From the NCBI RefSeq assembly GCF_016427565.1, contig NZ_JAELXT010000011.1:62001-126000 (forward strand): a DNA stretch of 64,000 bases. The letters run 5' to 3'. The position numbers and the translations under genes were made by a program. The stretch comes from Microvirga splendida. Its GTDB lineage: Bacteria > Pseudomonadota > Alphaproteobacteria > Rhizobiales > Beijerinckiaceae. Shown in pieces: positions 8,210 through 17,886 of this stretch (position 1 is its first letter; every line of letters begins with the position of its first letter). The notes beneath the pieces were generated by a model. The model had not been told where the DNA came from. It saw only the letters and a list, made by a program, of their open reading frames with translations, and did no database searches.

Positions 8210-9196
8210 GTGGCGTCGCCCAAGCTCAGCGTCATCATCCCGGTTCATAACGAGAGCGCCAACATCGCGCCCCTCTGCGAGCGCCTGCTGCCGGTCCTCG
8301 ACCGGATCACCTCCGCTTGGGAAGTGGTCTTCGTGGACGACGGCAGCCGGGACGACACCCTGGCCATCATCAAGGACATCGGCCGGAAGGAGCCGCGGAT
8401 CGGAGCCGTCTCCTTCAGCCGCAACTTCGGCAAGGAGATCGCCATCGCGGCCGGGCTCGATCACGCCAGCGGCGATGCGGTGGTGATCATGGATGCCGAC
8501 CTTCAGCACCCGCCGGAAATGATCGAAGCCTTCGTGGAGCGCTGGCGGGACGGCTACCTCATGGTCTACGGCCAGCGGACCGACCGCTCGGACGAGACCC
8601 GGGCCAAGCGCGGCTTCGCCCAGGCGTTCTACAAGCTCTTCTCCCGCTTCGGGGAGATCCCCCTGCCCGAGGGCGCGGGCGATTTCCGCCTCATCGACCG
8701 CAAGGGGGTCGAGGTCCTGAGGACGTTGGGCGAGAGGGCGCGCTTCTCGAAGGGGCTTTATGCCTGGATCGGCTTCAAGGCCACGGGCGTGCCCTTCGTG
8801 GTGGAGGAGCGCCGCTTCGGCACCACCCAATGGAGCTTCAGGAAGCTCTTCCGCTTCGCCTTCGACGGCATCGCGGCCTTCTCCACCGTGCCGCTGCGGA
8901 TCTGGACCTATATCGGGTTCCTGGTTTCGTTCCTGGCGATCGCCACGGCCCTGTTCTTCATGGTCCGCACGCTCCTGTTCGGCACCGACCTGCCCGGCTT
9001 CCCGAGCCTGATCGTCTCGATCATGTTCTTCTCTGGCATCCAGCTCATGTCGCTCGGCATCGTCGGTGAATATGTCGGCCGCATCTTCGCCGAGGTGAAG
9101 CGACGGCCGCTCTACGTGGTGGCGGAGCGGATCGGCGGCGCTGCGGAGATCTCGAGCGACCTCGTTCCCGACAATTACCGACTGCGCCGGGCCTGA
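8210..9196 (+). CDS. family 2 glycosyltransferase, polyprenyl-phosphate type, two C-terminal TM helices
   Basis: Inner-membrane glycosyltransferase (328 aa) of the DPM1/ArnC-like GT2 group, moving a sugar from a nucleotide donor to polyprenyl phosphate. LSVIIPVHNES opens the GT-A fold, VDDGSRDDT and MDADLQHPP supply the donor and metal-binding acids, and two hydrophobic segments lie near residues 230-255 and 265-290. The start is taken as GTG 8210, preceded by an aaggggt ribosome binding site; an in-frame TTG at 8153 is the alternative. It stops three bases before murJ, so the two form an operon, which suggests a lipid-linked envelope glycan. Confidence 0.88.
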   Translation: MASPKLSVIIPVHNESANIAPLCERLLPVLDRITSAWEVVFVDDGSRDDTLAIIKDIGRKEPRIGAVSFSRNFGKEIAIAAGLDHASGDAVVIMDADLQHPPEMIEAFVERWRDGYLMVYGQRTDRSDETRAKRGFAQAFYKLFSRFGEIPLPEGAGDFRLIDRKGVEVLRTLGERARFSKGLYAWIGFKATGVPFVVEERRFGTTQWSFRKLFRFAFDGIAAFSTVPLRIWTYIGFLVSFLAIATALFFMVRTLLFGTDLPGFPSLIVSIMFFSGIQLMSLGIVGEYVGRIFAEVKRRPLYVVAERIGGAAEISSDLVPDNYRLRRA

Positions 9197-9199
9197 TCC

Positions 9200-10726
9200 A
9201 TGTTCAAGAAGATCCTATCCGTCGGCGGCTGGACGCTGGTGTCCCGCCTGACCGGCTTCGTCCGCGACGTGGTGCTGGCCGCCGTCGTGGGCGTAGGCCC
9301 CATCGCCGACGCCTTCGTGGTGGCCTCCCGCATTCCCAACCATTTCCGGGCCATCTTCAGCGAGGGGGCCTTCAACAGCGCCTTCCTGCCCACCTATGCG
9401 GGTGTCCTCGAACGGGAGGGCGCCGCCCCGGCCCGCTCGTTCGCGAGCCGCATCAGCACCCTCATGCTGATCGTCCAGGTGGTGCTGCTGGCAGCAGCCC
9501 TCATCGGCATGCCCGTGGTGGTGACCCTGCTCGCTCCCGGCTTCGCCGACGACCCGGCCAAGTTCGACCTGGCGGTGACGCTCACCCGCATCACCTTCCC
9601 TTATCTCCTCTTCATCACCCTGGTGACGATCCTGTCGGGGATCCTCAACGCCCATGAGCGCTTTGCGGCCGCCGCTGCCGCGCCCGTGCTGCTCAACGTC
9701 TCCATCGTGGCGGCGCTCGCCGTGGCCTTCCTGTTCCCGAATGCCGGCTATGCCGCCGCCTGGGGCGTCACGGCGGCGGGCGTGCTCGAACTGCTGCTGG
9801 TCTGGGTCTCGGCCAGGCGCCTCGGCATCGCGCCGAGGCTTGAGGCGCCGCGCTTCGATCCGGCCATGAAGCACTTCTTCAAGGTGCTGGGGCCGGCGGT
9901 CATCGGCTCGGCGGGCGTGCAGCTCGCCCTCTTCGCCGACACGATCATCGCCTCGCTGCTGCCGACCGGCGCGGTCGCCTCGCTCTATTATGCCGAACGC
10001 ATCTATCAGCTCCCTCTCGGCGTGATCGGGATCGCCGCCGGTACCGTGCTGCTGCCGGAGATGAGCCGCCGCATCGCCGCCGGCGACGTGACCGGCGCCC
10101 ACGGCGCCCAGAACCGGGCCGTGGGGCTGACCTTGGCGCTGGCGGCTCCGTTCGTCGTGGCCTTCGTCACCATGCCCGACCTGATCATGTCGGCCCTGTT
10201 CCAGCGCGGCGCGTTCGATGCAGCCGCCGCCGAGCGCTCCGGCGCCGTGCTTGCCGCCTATGCCATCGGCCTGCCCGCCGCCGTGCTCATCCGCTCCGCG
10301 GTGGCGAGCTTCTATTCCCGCTCCAACACCGTGACGCCGCTCATCGCATCGCTGACGGCGGTGGCGGTGAACGTGGCCTTGAAAATCGTGCTGACGGGTC
10401 CTTATGGGGTTGTCGGCCTGGCGCTTGCTACCGCGATCGGCATCTGGGTCAATCTCGGGCTCCTCGTCCTTCTCGCCGTGCGGAAGGACTGGATGGCCCC
10501 TGGCGGCACCTTGGGCCGCACGGCAGCGGCCGTTGGCGTGGCGAGCCTCCTGCTCGGAGCCTTCGCCTGGTTCGCACCGGTTCCGCTGTCCGAGTGGACC
10601 GCCCGGCTCCCCGCCTGGAACAGCGAAATCCTGCTCGCAATCCTCGGGATAACCGGCGCCCTCCTCTATGGCGGTGCGCTGCTGGTGGGGCTGAAAGCCC
10701 TCGGGGTCAGGCTGTCGCGCCGCTGA
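9200..10726 (+). CDS. murJ: lipid II flippase MurJ
   Basis: Polytopic inner-membrane protein (508 aa, the usual MurJ length) of the MOP superfamily that flips the peptidoglycan precursor lipid II to the periplasm. The N-terminus SRLTGFVRDVVLA and the following SRIPNHFRAIFSEGAF segment are hallmark MurJ/MviN sequence, and about fourteen hydrophobic segments span the rest. The ATG at 9200 lies three bases after the upstream glycosyltransferase stop, so translation is probably coupled. Its 3' end overlaps the convergent cyclase gene by 20 bases. In many alphaproteobacteria murJ sits near glnD or mutS; here neither is present. Confidence 0.96.
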   Translation: MFKKILSVGGWTLVSRLTGFVRDVVLAAVVGVGPIADAFVVASRIPNHFRAIFSEGAFNSAFLPTYAGVLEREGAAPARSFASRISTLMLIVQVVLLAAALIGMPVVVTLLAPGFADDPAKFDLAVTLTRITFPYLLFITLVTILSGILNAHERFAAAAAAPVLLNVSIVAALAVAFLFPNAGYAAAWGVTAAGVLELLLVWVSARRLGIAPRLEAPRFDPAMKHFFKVLGPAVIGSAGVQLALFADTIIASLLPTGAVASLYYAERIYQLPLGVIGIAAGTVLLPEMSRRIAAGDVTGAHGAQNRAVGLTLALAAPFVVAFVTMPDLIMSALFQRGAFDAAAAERSGAVLAAYAIGLPAAVLIRSAVASFYSRSNTVTPLIASLTAVAVNVALKIVLTGPYGVVGLALATAIGIWVNLGLLVLLAVRKDWMAPGGTLGRTAAAVGVASLLLGAFAWFAPVPLSEWTARLPAWNSEILLAILGITGALLYGGALLVGLKALGVRLSRR

Positions 10727-11879
10727 CGGGCGCGAGGGTGAACAGCTCCCGCTCCGCAGCGATGCCCCGCAGGCGATGGCTGCCGAGGGAGCGGACCGGC
10801 ACCGGGCTCACCGAGGCCACGCTCTCCGAGAGGATCAGGGCGCAGTCGAGGGTGCTGCACAGGGCTTCCATGCGGCTCGCCTCGTTCACGGCAGGGCCGA
10901 TCACCGTGAAGTCGAGGCGCCCGGCGGCCCCGATATTGCCGTAGAACACGTCCCCGCAATGGAGCGCGATGTCCAGGCTCAGCGGGGTCCTGTGCCGGCG
11001 GTTGACCGCCTCGTTGCGTTCGAGCGCCGTTTGGGCGGCCCGAATGGCGGCCGCGCAGGCCTCCTCCCGGGAGCGGTGCTCCGAGATCGGAAAAGCCGCC
11101 AGAACGCCGTCGCCCATGAACTTGAGCACCTCGCCGCATTGCTCCGCGACCGGCTCGGCCATCGCCTCCAGGTGCTGGTCGAGACGGCCGATCAGATCCA
11201 TGCCCGAGGCATCGGCCAGGGAGGTGAAGCCGCGCAGATCGGCAAACAGCAGGGCGGCTGTCAGGGTCGTGCCGACGCCGCGCCGGATCTCGCCGCTCAG
11301 CACCCGCCGGCCGGCGGACAGGCCCACATAGGTGTCCAGCATCGCGACCGTGAGATCGAAGAGGGTCATGCGGTAGGCGGCGAGCCCCAGGAGCGGCAGA
11401 AGCGCGTCGATGCGGGCGACTTCCGCCGGCAGAAAGCCTTCGGGGCGGCCGGACGAGAAGGAGATGCCGATGCCGCGCAGATCGGGCGCGCTCGCATTCT
11501 CGAAGCTGAAGAGGCGCGCGAGGTAATCCGTTCCGCCTTCGCGCCGCACATCCTCGAACACGCCGAACCGCTCGGCGTCCGGACCGTCGACACGCCAGTA
11601 GCCTTCGGTCTGCTCAGTCCGCATCATGTAGGCAAAGGGGCTGGACTCGAAGGCATTCGTGTTTCGCTCATGCGAAACGCCCTCGACCATCGTGCCGGAA
11701 GACCGGGTCCACACATGGGTATAGACGCGGATCGTCGGGTTGACGGTCGGCAGGGCAATGTAGGCCCGCACCAGCGGCACGCCCTCCGCGCTCAGCCCGT
11801 CGACGAAGCCGGAGAGCAGCGCCGTCACGTTCGCGCCGCGCAGCCCCTGTTCGATGATCCAGCTTTCGAGATTCGCCAT
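10707..11879 (-). CDS. class III adenylate/guanylate cyclase with N-terminal sensory region
   Basis: Second class III nucleotide cyclase of the window (390 aa). The first 190 residues have no named motif that I recognise, but a similar long N-terminal region precedes many rhizobial cyclase domains. The catalytic domain (about 205-375) shows LLFADLRGFTSL (metal Asp), VLKFMGDGVLAAF (Lys plus second metal Asp) and DFTVIGPAVNEASRMEAL (ATP-pocket Asp, Asn, Arg), so it should be active. No membrane segment is evident. It overlaps the 3' end of murJ by 20 bases and is followed 52 bases away by the VWA protein gene on the same strand. Confidence 0.88.
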   Translation of the reverse strand: MANLESWIIEQGLRGANVTALLSGFVDGLSAEGVPLVRAYIALPTVNPTIRVYTHVWTRSSGTMVEGVSHERNTNAFESSPFAYMMRTEQTEGYWRVDGPDAERFGVFEDVRREGGTDYLARLFSFENASAPDLRGIGISFSSGRPEGFLPAEVARIDALLPLLGLAAYRMTLFDLTVAMLDTYVGLSAGRRVLSGEIRRGVGTTLTAALLFADLRGFTSLADASGMDLIGRLDQHLEAMAEPVAEQCGEVLKFMGDGVLAAFPISEHRSREEACAAAIRAAQTALERNEAVNRRHRTPLSLDIALHCGDVFYGNIGAAGRLDFTVIGPAVNEASRMEALCSTLDCALILSESVASVSPVPVRSLGSHRLRGIAAERELFTLAPVSGATA

Positions 11880-11931
11880 GGGCTCACTCTAGCATCCCGA
11901 TCGGGAATGTCCTCAGGCAGAAGGTCTTCCG

Positions 11932-12651
11932 TCAACGCCTTGCATGGCGCGTAGCCCCGCCCGTCCCGGCGATCTCCGTCAGGAGCTTGCGGCGGGCGGC
12001 CAGCGCGAAGGGCCGCATCTCGTCGGCGATCTCGACGAAGGAGCCGGGCCCGCCGATGACGTTCTGCGCATAGTAATCCTCCAGCGACATCCCGCCGGGC
12101 CCGCCCGGCCGGCCGCTGCCGGGGCGGCGGATGGCGAGCGCGTTGATGGTGAAGCCCTTGGCCAGCGCCTCCTCCCTCACCTGCTCCAGGGACCGGCCGT
12201 TCATGTTCGGCCCATCGCCCGAGACGTCGATGACCTTGCGCGTTCCGTCATGGGCATTGCTCTCCACGAGACGCACGGAGAAATCGATGGCGTTGGAGAT
12301 GGAGTTGTAGCCCGTCGCGCCTCGGGGAGCGCTCAGGAGCTTGTCGGCGAACACCTTCGCGCTCGCCTCGTCGCGGATCACGTGCCAGTCGACGATGAGC
12401 ACCTGGGAACTCGGCCCGCCCCATTCCATGAAGGCGACGGCGATGGCCCCGAGGGGGCCGTCCTTGATGCCGGTGAGCACATCGGGGCTGGTCAGCGCAT
12501 CGGCCCAGCCCTGCCGCTGGAGGCGCAGTTCCTCATTGTCGATGGAGCCCGAGCCGTCGGCCGCGAAGACCAGCTCCAGATCGACGGGCTCTGCCGCGGC
12601 CGGAGCCGTTAGAAGACAAAAGGCCACAAGGCTTTTCAGAACGAACCGCAT
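11932..12651 (-). CDS. secreted von Willebrand factor A-like protein (DUF1194)
   Basis: A 239-residue exported protein. The first 21 residues form a signal peptide ending AAAEP, which fixes the start at 12651 although the frame stays open far upstream through the aminotransferase gene. The mature part has a VWA/integrin-like fold: LVFAADGSGSID gives the DxSxS metal site, and VIDVSGDGPNMNG gives the later metal-site segment. This matches DUF1194, a periplasmic family in alphaproteobacteria without a firm function. VWA domains usually bind protein partners through a divalent cation. It lies in line behind the aminotransferase gene, with a 95-base gap. Confidence 0.88.
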   Translation of the reverse strand: MRFVLKSLVAFCLLTAPAAAEPVDLELVFAADGSGSIDNEELRLQRQGWADALTSPDVLTGIKDGPLGAIAVAFMEWGGPSSQVLIVDWHVIRDEASAKVFADKLLSAPRGATGYNSISNAIDFSVRLVESNAHDGTRKVIDVSGDGPNMNGRSLEQVREEALAKGFTINALAIRRPGSGRPGGPGGMSLEDYYAQNVIGGPGSFVEIADEMRPFALAARRKLLTEIAGTGGATRHARR

Positions 12652-12746
12652 CGAAGGCTCCAGCTTTGAGCGCAATGCTGGAGCCATGTAGGGCACGAGG
12701 CGACCATCGCCGCCTCGTGCATCGTTCACAACTTCGTTGAAGGCGC

Positions 12747-13628
12747 TCAGGCGGCCTTGAGGACGCCCTTGTCGTGGGCGAAGGCCCAGTAGAGCTCGCG
12801 GGCGCGGCGGTAGAACGGGCCGGGCTGGAGATCGCGGGAATCGATGCGCAGCACCGGCATCACCTTGGAATAGTTGCCCGAGATGAAGATCTCGTCGGCG
12901 CCGGCGAAATCCTCGTAGCGCAGGGTGCCTTCGACCACCTGGACGCCGTCGTCGCGCAAGAGCTGGATCACGCGCTGGCGCGTGATGCCATTGAGGAACG
13001 TACCGTTCGGATACGGCGTATGGACCACGCCATTCTTGGCCATGAACACGTTGGAGGTCGCGGTCTCGGCGATGTTGCCGAGAGCATCGCACACGAGAGC
13101 GTTGTCGAAGCCCTTCTCCTTCGCCTCGCGGATCACGCGGGCGTTGTTGGGATAGAGGGCACCGGCCTTCGCATCGGTCGGCATGGATTCGAGGGTCGGA
13201 CGACGGAAGCTCGACTTCGTCAGCGAGCTGCCGCCCGGCACCGGCATGGGCGCCTCGAAGAGGGACAGGCAGAACTGGGTCGATTCCGGATCTGGCGCGA
13301 TGGTGGCCAGGCCCTCGGCCTCGCCCCAGTACATGGGCTTCACGTAGAGCGCCGTGCCGGGCGCGAACTTCTTCACGCCCTCGCGAACGAGATCCACGAT
13401 GGCGCGAGGCTCCATGGTGGGCTTGAGGCCGATGGTCAGCGCGGAGCGGTTCACACGCTCGCAGTGAAGGTCGAGATCGGGGGCCACGCCCTCGAACACG
13501 CGGGCGCCGTCGAACACCGAGGAGCCGAGCCAGGACACGTGGGAGCGCGGCCCGATCAGGGGCGGATTGCCCTCCTGCCAGCTGCCGTTGAACCAGTTCC
13601 AGGTTTGCGAATACCAAGCCACGTGCAT
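12747..13628 (-). CDS. ilvE: branched-chain amino acid aminotransferase (fold type IV PLP enzyme)
   Basis: PLP-dependent aminotransferase (293 aa) interconverting leucine, isoleucine or valine with their 2-oxo acids. The N-terminal half shows VFDGARVFEG, typical of the BCAT-like group. The catalytic lysine is in TDAKAGALYPNN, and ETATSNVF plus GITRQRV form the cofactor phosphate pocket. Fold type IV also includes D-amino acid aminotransferase and aminodeoxychorismate lyase; the overall pattern and length fit BCAT best, but a second ilvE may exist elsewhere in the genome. The start ATG at 13628 gives the expected N-terminus. It is divergent from the dehalogenase gene. Confidence 0.88.
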   Translation of the reverse strand: MHVAWYSQTWNWFNGSWQEGNPPLIGPRSHVSWLGSSVFDGARVFEGVAPDLDLHCERVNRSALTIGLKPTMEPRAIVDLVREGVKKFAPGTALYVKPMYWGEAEGLATIAPDPESTQFCLSLFEAPMPVPGGSSLTKSSFRRPTLESMPTDAKAGALYPNNARVIREAKEKGFDNALVCDALGNIAETATSNVFMAKNGVVHTPYPNGTFLNGITRQRVIQLLRDDGVQVVEGTLRYEDFAGADEIFISGNYSKVMPVLRIDSRDLQPGPFYRRARELYWAFAHDKGVLKAA

Positions 13629-13783
13629 TGTCCTTATCGGTCAGAAATCCTGTCCCATCGAACCCTCTGGAGCCGCCCCCGTCAATCGCTTGGTTGCTGG
13701 CCGGGGCATAAAGTCTTGTGATGGGTCCCATGCGAAGGGCTGATCGGTTGCCTATGGGGAAATCCGGTGCGAAGCTTGCCTTC

Positions 13784-14461
13784 ATGTCATCTTCCGCAAC
13801 CCTCCCCGCCCCGATCCGCGCCGTCGTGTTCGACGCCTATGGAACCCTGTTCGACGTGCATTCGGCCGTCGGCCGCCACATGGGAGCCGTCGGGCCGGAC
13901 GCTGCGCGGTTCTCCGAGGTCTGGCGTTCGAAACAGCTTGAGTATTCGTGGGTGCTGTCGCTCGCCGGGCAGTACGAGCCGTTCTGGTCCCTGACGGAGA
14001 AGGCCCTGGACTATGCCTTCGCCCGATTTCCCGATGTCGACCGCTCGGTCCGGCCGATGCTGCTCGAGGCCTATCGCTCGCTCGATGCCTATGCCGAGGT
14101 TGCGGCGGCACTGGACAGGTTGCGGTCGCGCGGCCTGAAAACCGGCATCCTGTCGAACGGCGACCCGGGCATGCTGAAGGCCGCCGTGGAATCGGCGGGT
14201 CTCACCGATCGCTTCGATGCTGTCCTCTCGGTCGATGCAGCCAAGGTGTTCAAGACGAGCCCGCGGACCTACGACCTCGCGCTCAAGGCCCTGTCGTTAA
14301 GCGCCGACAAGATCGCCTTCGTGTCCTCGAACCGCTGGGACATTGCGGGCGCCGCCGCATTCGGCCTGCACGCGATATGGGTCAACCGGCTCGGCCTGCC
14401 GGACGAGTATGCGGAACTCGCGCCCCGAGCCGTCATCCCGTCCCTCGACGGGCTCGTGTGA
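13784..14461 (+). CDS. haloacid dehalogenase, type II (HAD superfamily)
   Basis: HAD-superfamily hydrolase (225 aa) resembling L-2-haloacid dehalogenases. Motif I is FDAYGTLFDVHS with the nucleophilic Asp, motif II is ILSNGD, the conserved Lys is in AKVFKTSPRTYDLAL, and motif III is FVSSNRWDIAGA. The Ser-Asn-Arg-Trp-Asp form in motif III favours the dehalogenase type over phosphatases. The start ATG at 13784 is chosen because the first 22 codons of the longer frame lie in the divergent promoter region. The physiological substrate could be a haloacid or a related 2-substituted acid. Confidence 0.9.
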   Translation: MSSSATLPAPIRAVVFDAYGTLFDVHSAVGRHMGAVGPDAARFSEVWRSKQLEYSWVLSLAGQYEPFWSLTEKALDYAFARFPDVDRSVRPMLLEAYRSLDAYAEVAAALDRLRSRGLKTGILSNGDPGMLKAAVESAGLTDRFDAVLSVDAAKVFKTSPRTYDLALKALSLSADKIAFVSSNRWDIAGAAAFGLHAIWVNRLGLPDEYAELAPRAVIPSLDGLV

Positions 14462-14477
14462 GATCGACGCCCGAGGC

Positions 14478-14672
14478 TCACCGCCTGGCCGCCAGCCGGC
14501 GAAAGGCCAGATCGGCGGTTGGAACGGCGATCACCGACAGAACGAGCGCACCCCAGAAGCCCCAGCCGGCGGTAAGGGCAAGGGCGATCGATGCCGCGAC
14601 GCTCAGGCCCAGGACGACAAGGCGCCATCCCGTCGGCCATGCCTGAGTTCCTGGGACAGGCCAGCGATCCAT
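14478..14672 (-). CDS. small two-helix membrane protein
   Basis: A 64-residue protein (66 if the ATG at 14678 is used) with two hydrophobic stretches (about 13-32 and 35-55) and a basic end RRLAARR, consistent with a small inner-membrane protein. The ATG at 14672 is preferred because gggga sits six bases before it. It lies 90 bases downstream of the peptidase gene on the same strand and is convergent with the dehalogenase gene. I do not recognise a family. Confidence 0.6.
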   Translation of the reverse strand: MDRWPVPGTQAWPTGWRLVVLGLSVAASIALALTAGWGFWGALVLSVIAVPTADLAFRRLAARR

Positions 14673-14761
14673 AAGCATTCCCCATAAATCGGTGATGAAT
14701 GATGCGGGACAGGAAACGGAGGGGTGATCAGCCCGCCCCTCCTTGGCTCTTGCTTCAGCCC

Positions 14762-16144
14762 TTACTTCGCCAGGGCCGCCAGGATCCGCGCCCAGGAGCG
14801 GGTGCCCTTGTGGAAGCTGTTGAGGTCGTACTTCTCGTTCGGCGAATGGATGCGGTCGTCGTCGAGGCCGAAGCCGACGAAGAGCGTGTCGAGGCCGAGC
14901 GTGCGCTTGAAGTCGCCGCCCACCGGGATCGAGCCGCCCATGCCGATGACGATAGGATCCTTCTGCCATTCGTCGTGCAGCGCGGATTTCGCCGCCGTGA
15001 TGGCCGGGAAGTCGTGCGGCAGCGCCAAGGCCCGCGAGCCCTTGTGGTGGATGAACTCCACAGAGCAGTCGGCGGGAATGCGCTCGCGCACGAAGGCTTC
15101 AAAGTTCTTGGAGATCGCAACCGGGTCCTGATCGCCCACGAGGCGGAAGGAGACCTTGCAGCGGGCTTCCGCCGCGATCACCGTCTTGGTGCCCTCGCCC
15201 GTGTAACCGCCGATGATGCCGTTCACGTCGCAGGTCGGGCGCGACTGGATCTGCTCGATGAGCATGTGCTCCTTCTCGCCGGCCGAGTGCTTCAGCCCGA
15301 CCTGCCCGAGGAACTCCTCCTCCGTCAGGTTCAGGCCCTTCCACTGCTCCAGCACCTGCGTGGGCGTTTCATGAACGCCGTCGTAGAACCCGGGAATGGT
15401 GATGCGGCCGTTGTCGTCGTGGATGGCGGCAATGATCTTCGAGAGCACATGGATCGGGTTGCGCGCAGCGCCCCCGAAGGTGCCGGAATGCAGGTCCCGG
15501 TCGGCGCAGCGGACGATGATCTCCTCATAGACCATGCCGCGTAAAGACGAGGTGATGCCGGGCGTGTTCTGGTCCCACATGCCCGTGTCGCAGACGAGTG
15601 CCACGTCGGCCTTCAGCTCGTCCTTGTTGGCCTCGATGAACTCGGGCAGGAACTTGGAGCCGTCCTCCTCGGCGCCCTCGACCAGGAAGGTGATGTTGAT
15701 CGGCAGCGAGCCCGTCACGGATTTCCAGGCGCGGCAGGCCTCGACGAAGGTCATCACCTGACCCTTGTCGTCGGAGGAGCCGCGGGCGCTGATGGCCTTG
15801 CGGCCGTCGGGCAGGGTGATCATGCGCGGCTCGAAGGGCGGCCGCTCCCACAGCTCCAGCGGATCGACCGGCTGCACGTCGTAGTGGCCGTAGAACAGCA
15901 CATGCAGCTTCGCGTCGCCCTTGGCGTGACCGACCACGGCCGGGTGCCCGCCCGTCTCGCGCAAGGATGCCTCGATGCCGATGTTCTTCAGCTCGTCGAC
16001 GAGCCACTGGCCGGCCGTGCGGCAATGGTCCTTGTAGGCGGGATCGGTGGAGATGGACGGAACCTTGAGCCACTGGAACAGGCGCTCCAGGGAGGTGTCG
16101 AGGTCGGAATCGATCTTTGCAAGAACTTGGTCGAGCTGGGACAT
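14762..16144 (-). CDS. M20 family dipeptidase (metallopeptidase)
   Basis: Cytoplasmic zinc peptidase (460 aa) of the M20/ArgE-DapE-CPG2 superfamily, in the subgroup annotated as M20 dipeptidases. FYGHYDVQPVD supplies the first metal ligands, GSSDDKGQ the bridging Asp, and FLVEGAEEDGS the catalytic and metal-binding Glu pair. The lid or dimerisation domain lies near residues 190-380, and IHSPNEKYDL near the end holds the last His ligand. The start at 16144 (MSQLDQVLAKID) is preferred over an ATG 14 codons upstream. Substrates are probably short peptides; this subgroup is broad in specificity. Confidence 0.9.
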   Translation of the reverse strand: MSQLDQVLAKIDSDLDTSLERLFQWLKVPSISTDPAYKDHCRTAGQWLVDELKNIGIEASLRETGGHPAVVGHAKGDAKLHVLFYGHYDVQPVDPLELWERPPFEPRMITLPDGRKAISARGSSDDKGQVMTFVEACRAWKSVTGSLPINITFLVEGAEEDGSKFLPEFIEANKDELKADVALVCDTGMWDQNTPGITSSLRGMVYEEIIVRCADRDLHSGTFGGAARNPIHVLSKIIAAIHDDNGRITIPGFYDGVHETPTQVLEQWKGLNLTEEEFLGQVGLKHSAGEKEHMLIEQIQSRPTCDVNGIIGGYTGEGTKTVIAAEARCKVSFRLVGDQDPVAISKNFEAFVRERIPADCSVEFIHHKGSRALALPHDFPAITAAKSALHDEWQKDPIVIGMGGSIPVGGDFKRTLGLDTLFVGFGLDDDRIHSPNEKYDLNSFHKGTRSWARILAALAK

Positions 16145-16225
16145 GGTGGCCCTGTGTTGGTGTGTATGGCGGCCGACAAGGTGCATCCAACGGGAGGATG
16201 CCGCAAGAGGAGAAAGACGGATCGG

Positions 16226-17764
16226 CTAGCGCCGCAGCAGCCCGCCCAGGGTGCCGCGCACGATGGCGCGGCCGATGGAGCTGCCCTGGCGGCCGCCGAT
16301 GGACTTGCCGATCTCGGCCGCGAGGTTGCCGACCGTCTGGTTGACGATGGTTCGCGTCACCTCGCGGGTGACGCGCTGGCCGACCGTCATCGAGCCCTTG
16401 CGCTGGCCCGTCGTTCCGAAGAGGCCGCCGAGCATGTCGAGGATGCCGCCTCCCCCTTCCGCCGCCTTCGCGTCGGCGGCGGCCTGCTCGGCGCGCTTGG
16501 CGAGCATCTCATAAGCCGATTCCACATCGACCGACTGATCGTATTTGCCCTTCATGGGGCTCGACGCGATGATCCCCTGGCGCTCGGTGAGCTCGATCGG
16601 CCCCACCTGCGCCATGGCGGGCGCGATGAGCGTGCGCTCGACCATGGATGGCGCGCCCTTGCCCTCGAGCGTCGAGACCAGCGCCTCGCCGACGCCGAGT
16701 TCCGTGATGGCCTTCTCCGTATCGAAGGCCGGGTTCTGCCGGAAGGTCTGCGCGGCCACGCGCACGGCCTTCTGCTCGCGTGGGGTATAGGCGCGCAGCG
16801 CGTGCTGGATGCGGTTGCCGAGCTGCGCCAGCACGCTCTCGGGAATGTCGGCCGGGTTCTGCGTGATGAAATAGACGCCGACGCCCTTGGACCGGATGAG
16901 GCGCACGACACGCTCCACCGTCTCGACCAGGGCCTTCGGCGCGTCGTTGAAGAGCAGATGCGCCTCGTCGAAGAAGAACACCATCTTGGGCTGGTCGAGG
17001 TCGCCCACCTCCGGCAGCTCCTCGAACAGCTCCGACATGAGCCAGAGCAGGAAAGTCGCGTAGAGGCGCGGATTGCTCATGAGCTTGTCCGCCGCCAGGA
17101 TGTTGACGATGCCGCGCCCATCGCGGTCGGTGCGCATCAGGTCCTTGATGTCGAGTGCCGGCTCGCCGAGGAACTCGTCGCCCTGCTGGTTCTCCAGCAC
17201 GAGGAGCTGACGCTGAATGGCCCCGATGGTGGCCTTCGACACGTTGCCATAGGCGGTGGTGAGTTCGCTGGCATTCTCGGCGATGAGCTGCAGCAAGGCG
17301 CGCAGGTCCTTCAGGTCGAGCAGCAGCAGCCCCTGCTCGTCGGCGATGCGGAAGGCGATGTTGAGCACGCCCTCCTGCGTGTCGTTGAGATCGAGCAGGC
17401 GCGAGAGCAGCAGCGGCCCCATCTCGGAGATCGTCGCCCGTACCCGGTGGCCCTGCTCGCCGAACAGGTCCCAGAACACCACCGGGAACTTGTCCGGAAC
17501 ATACTCGATGCCGATGTCCTTGGCGCGCTTGACCAGGGGCTCCTTGCCGTTGCCGGGGGCGGCGATCCCAGAGAGATCGCCCTTGATGTCGGCGGCGAAG
17601 ACCGGAACGCCCGCGTTGGAGAAGCCTTCCGCCAGCACCTGCAGGGAGACGGTCTTGCCCGTGCCCGTGGCTCCCGTCACGAGGCCGTGGCGGTTCGCGA
17701 GCCTCAGATCGAGATATTCCGGCTTGGTGCTTTTGCCGATGAAGATTGTCCCGTCCTGTAGCAT
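16226..17764 (-). CDS. HerA/YjgR-like ATPase (DUF853)
   Basis: P-loop ATPase of about 512 residues in the HerA-FtsK-related DUF853 group (E. coli YjgR-like). Walker A is [12 protein letters not shown] near residue 35 and Walker B is [13 protein letters not shown] near 240. The start ATG at 17764 ([12 protein letters not shown]) fits the family; an in-frame ATG 15 codons upstream is possible. The C-terminal 100 residues are Gly/Gln-rich with a basic end GGLLRR. The cellular role of this family is not settled: DNA translocase-like by fold, but not shown to act on DNA. It is divergent from the next gene, with an inverted repeat between them. Confidence 0.92.
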   Translation of the reverse strand: MLQDGTIFIGKSTKPEYLDLRLANRHGLVTGATGTGKTVSLQVLAEGFSNAGVPVFAADIKGDLSGIAAPGNGKEPLVKRAKDIGIEYVPDKFPVVFWDLFGEQGHRVRATISEMGPLLLSRLLDLNDTQEGVLNIAFRIADEQGLLLLDLKDLRALLQLIAENASELTTAYGNVSKATIGAIQRQLLVLENQQGDEFLGEPALDIKDLMRTDRDGRGIVNILAADKLMSNPRLYATFLLWLMSELFEELPEVGDLDQPKMVFFFDEAHLLFNDAPKALVETVERVVRLIRSKGVGVYFITQNPADIPESVLAQLGNRIQHALRAYTPREQKAVRVAAQTFRQNPAFDTEKAITELGVGEALVSTLEGKGAPSMVERTLIAPAMAQVGPIELTERQGIIASSPMKGKYDQSVDVESAYEMLAKRAEQAAADAKAAEGGGGILDMLGGLFGTTGQRKGSMTVGQRVTREVTRTIVNQTVGNLAAEIGKSIGGRQGSSIGRAIVRGTLGGLLRR

Positions 17765-17840
17765 CGTGCTTCTCCAATACTCCTGAATGGATCTTAGAAG
17801 CGTCGCCACGAGTTTCCACTCTCAGGTTTCTTGATTTAAC

Positions 17841-17856
17841 AGTTCAGCTGTGAACT
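17841..17856. promoter_or_regulatory. short inverted repeat between divergent genes
   Basis: The six-base arms agttca / tgaact are separated by gctg in the 122-base region between the HerA-like gene and the DUF2267-like gene. Size and position suit a dimeric regulator site, but no family can be named, and one short palindrome may be chance. Confidence 0.3.
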
Positions 17857-17886
17857 ATCGTGCCGAACCTTTCCCAGGAGAATCAA

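Noticed and set aside
11932..13785. A single open frame of 617 codons on the - strand
   Set aside because: Only its last 239 codons (from 12651) form a sensible protein with a signal peptide. The rest runs in a wrong frame through the branched-chain aminotransferase gene.
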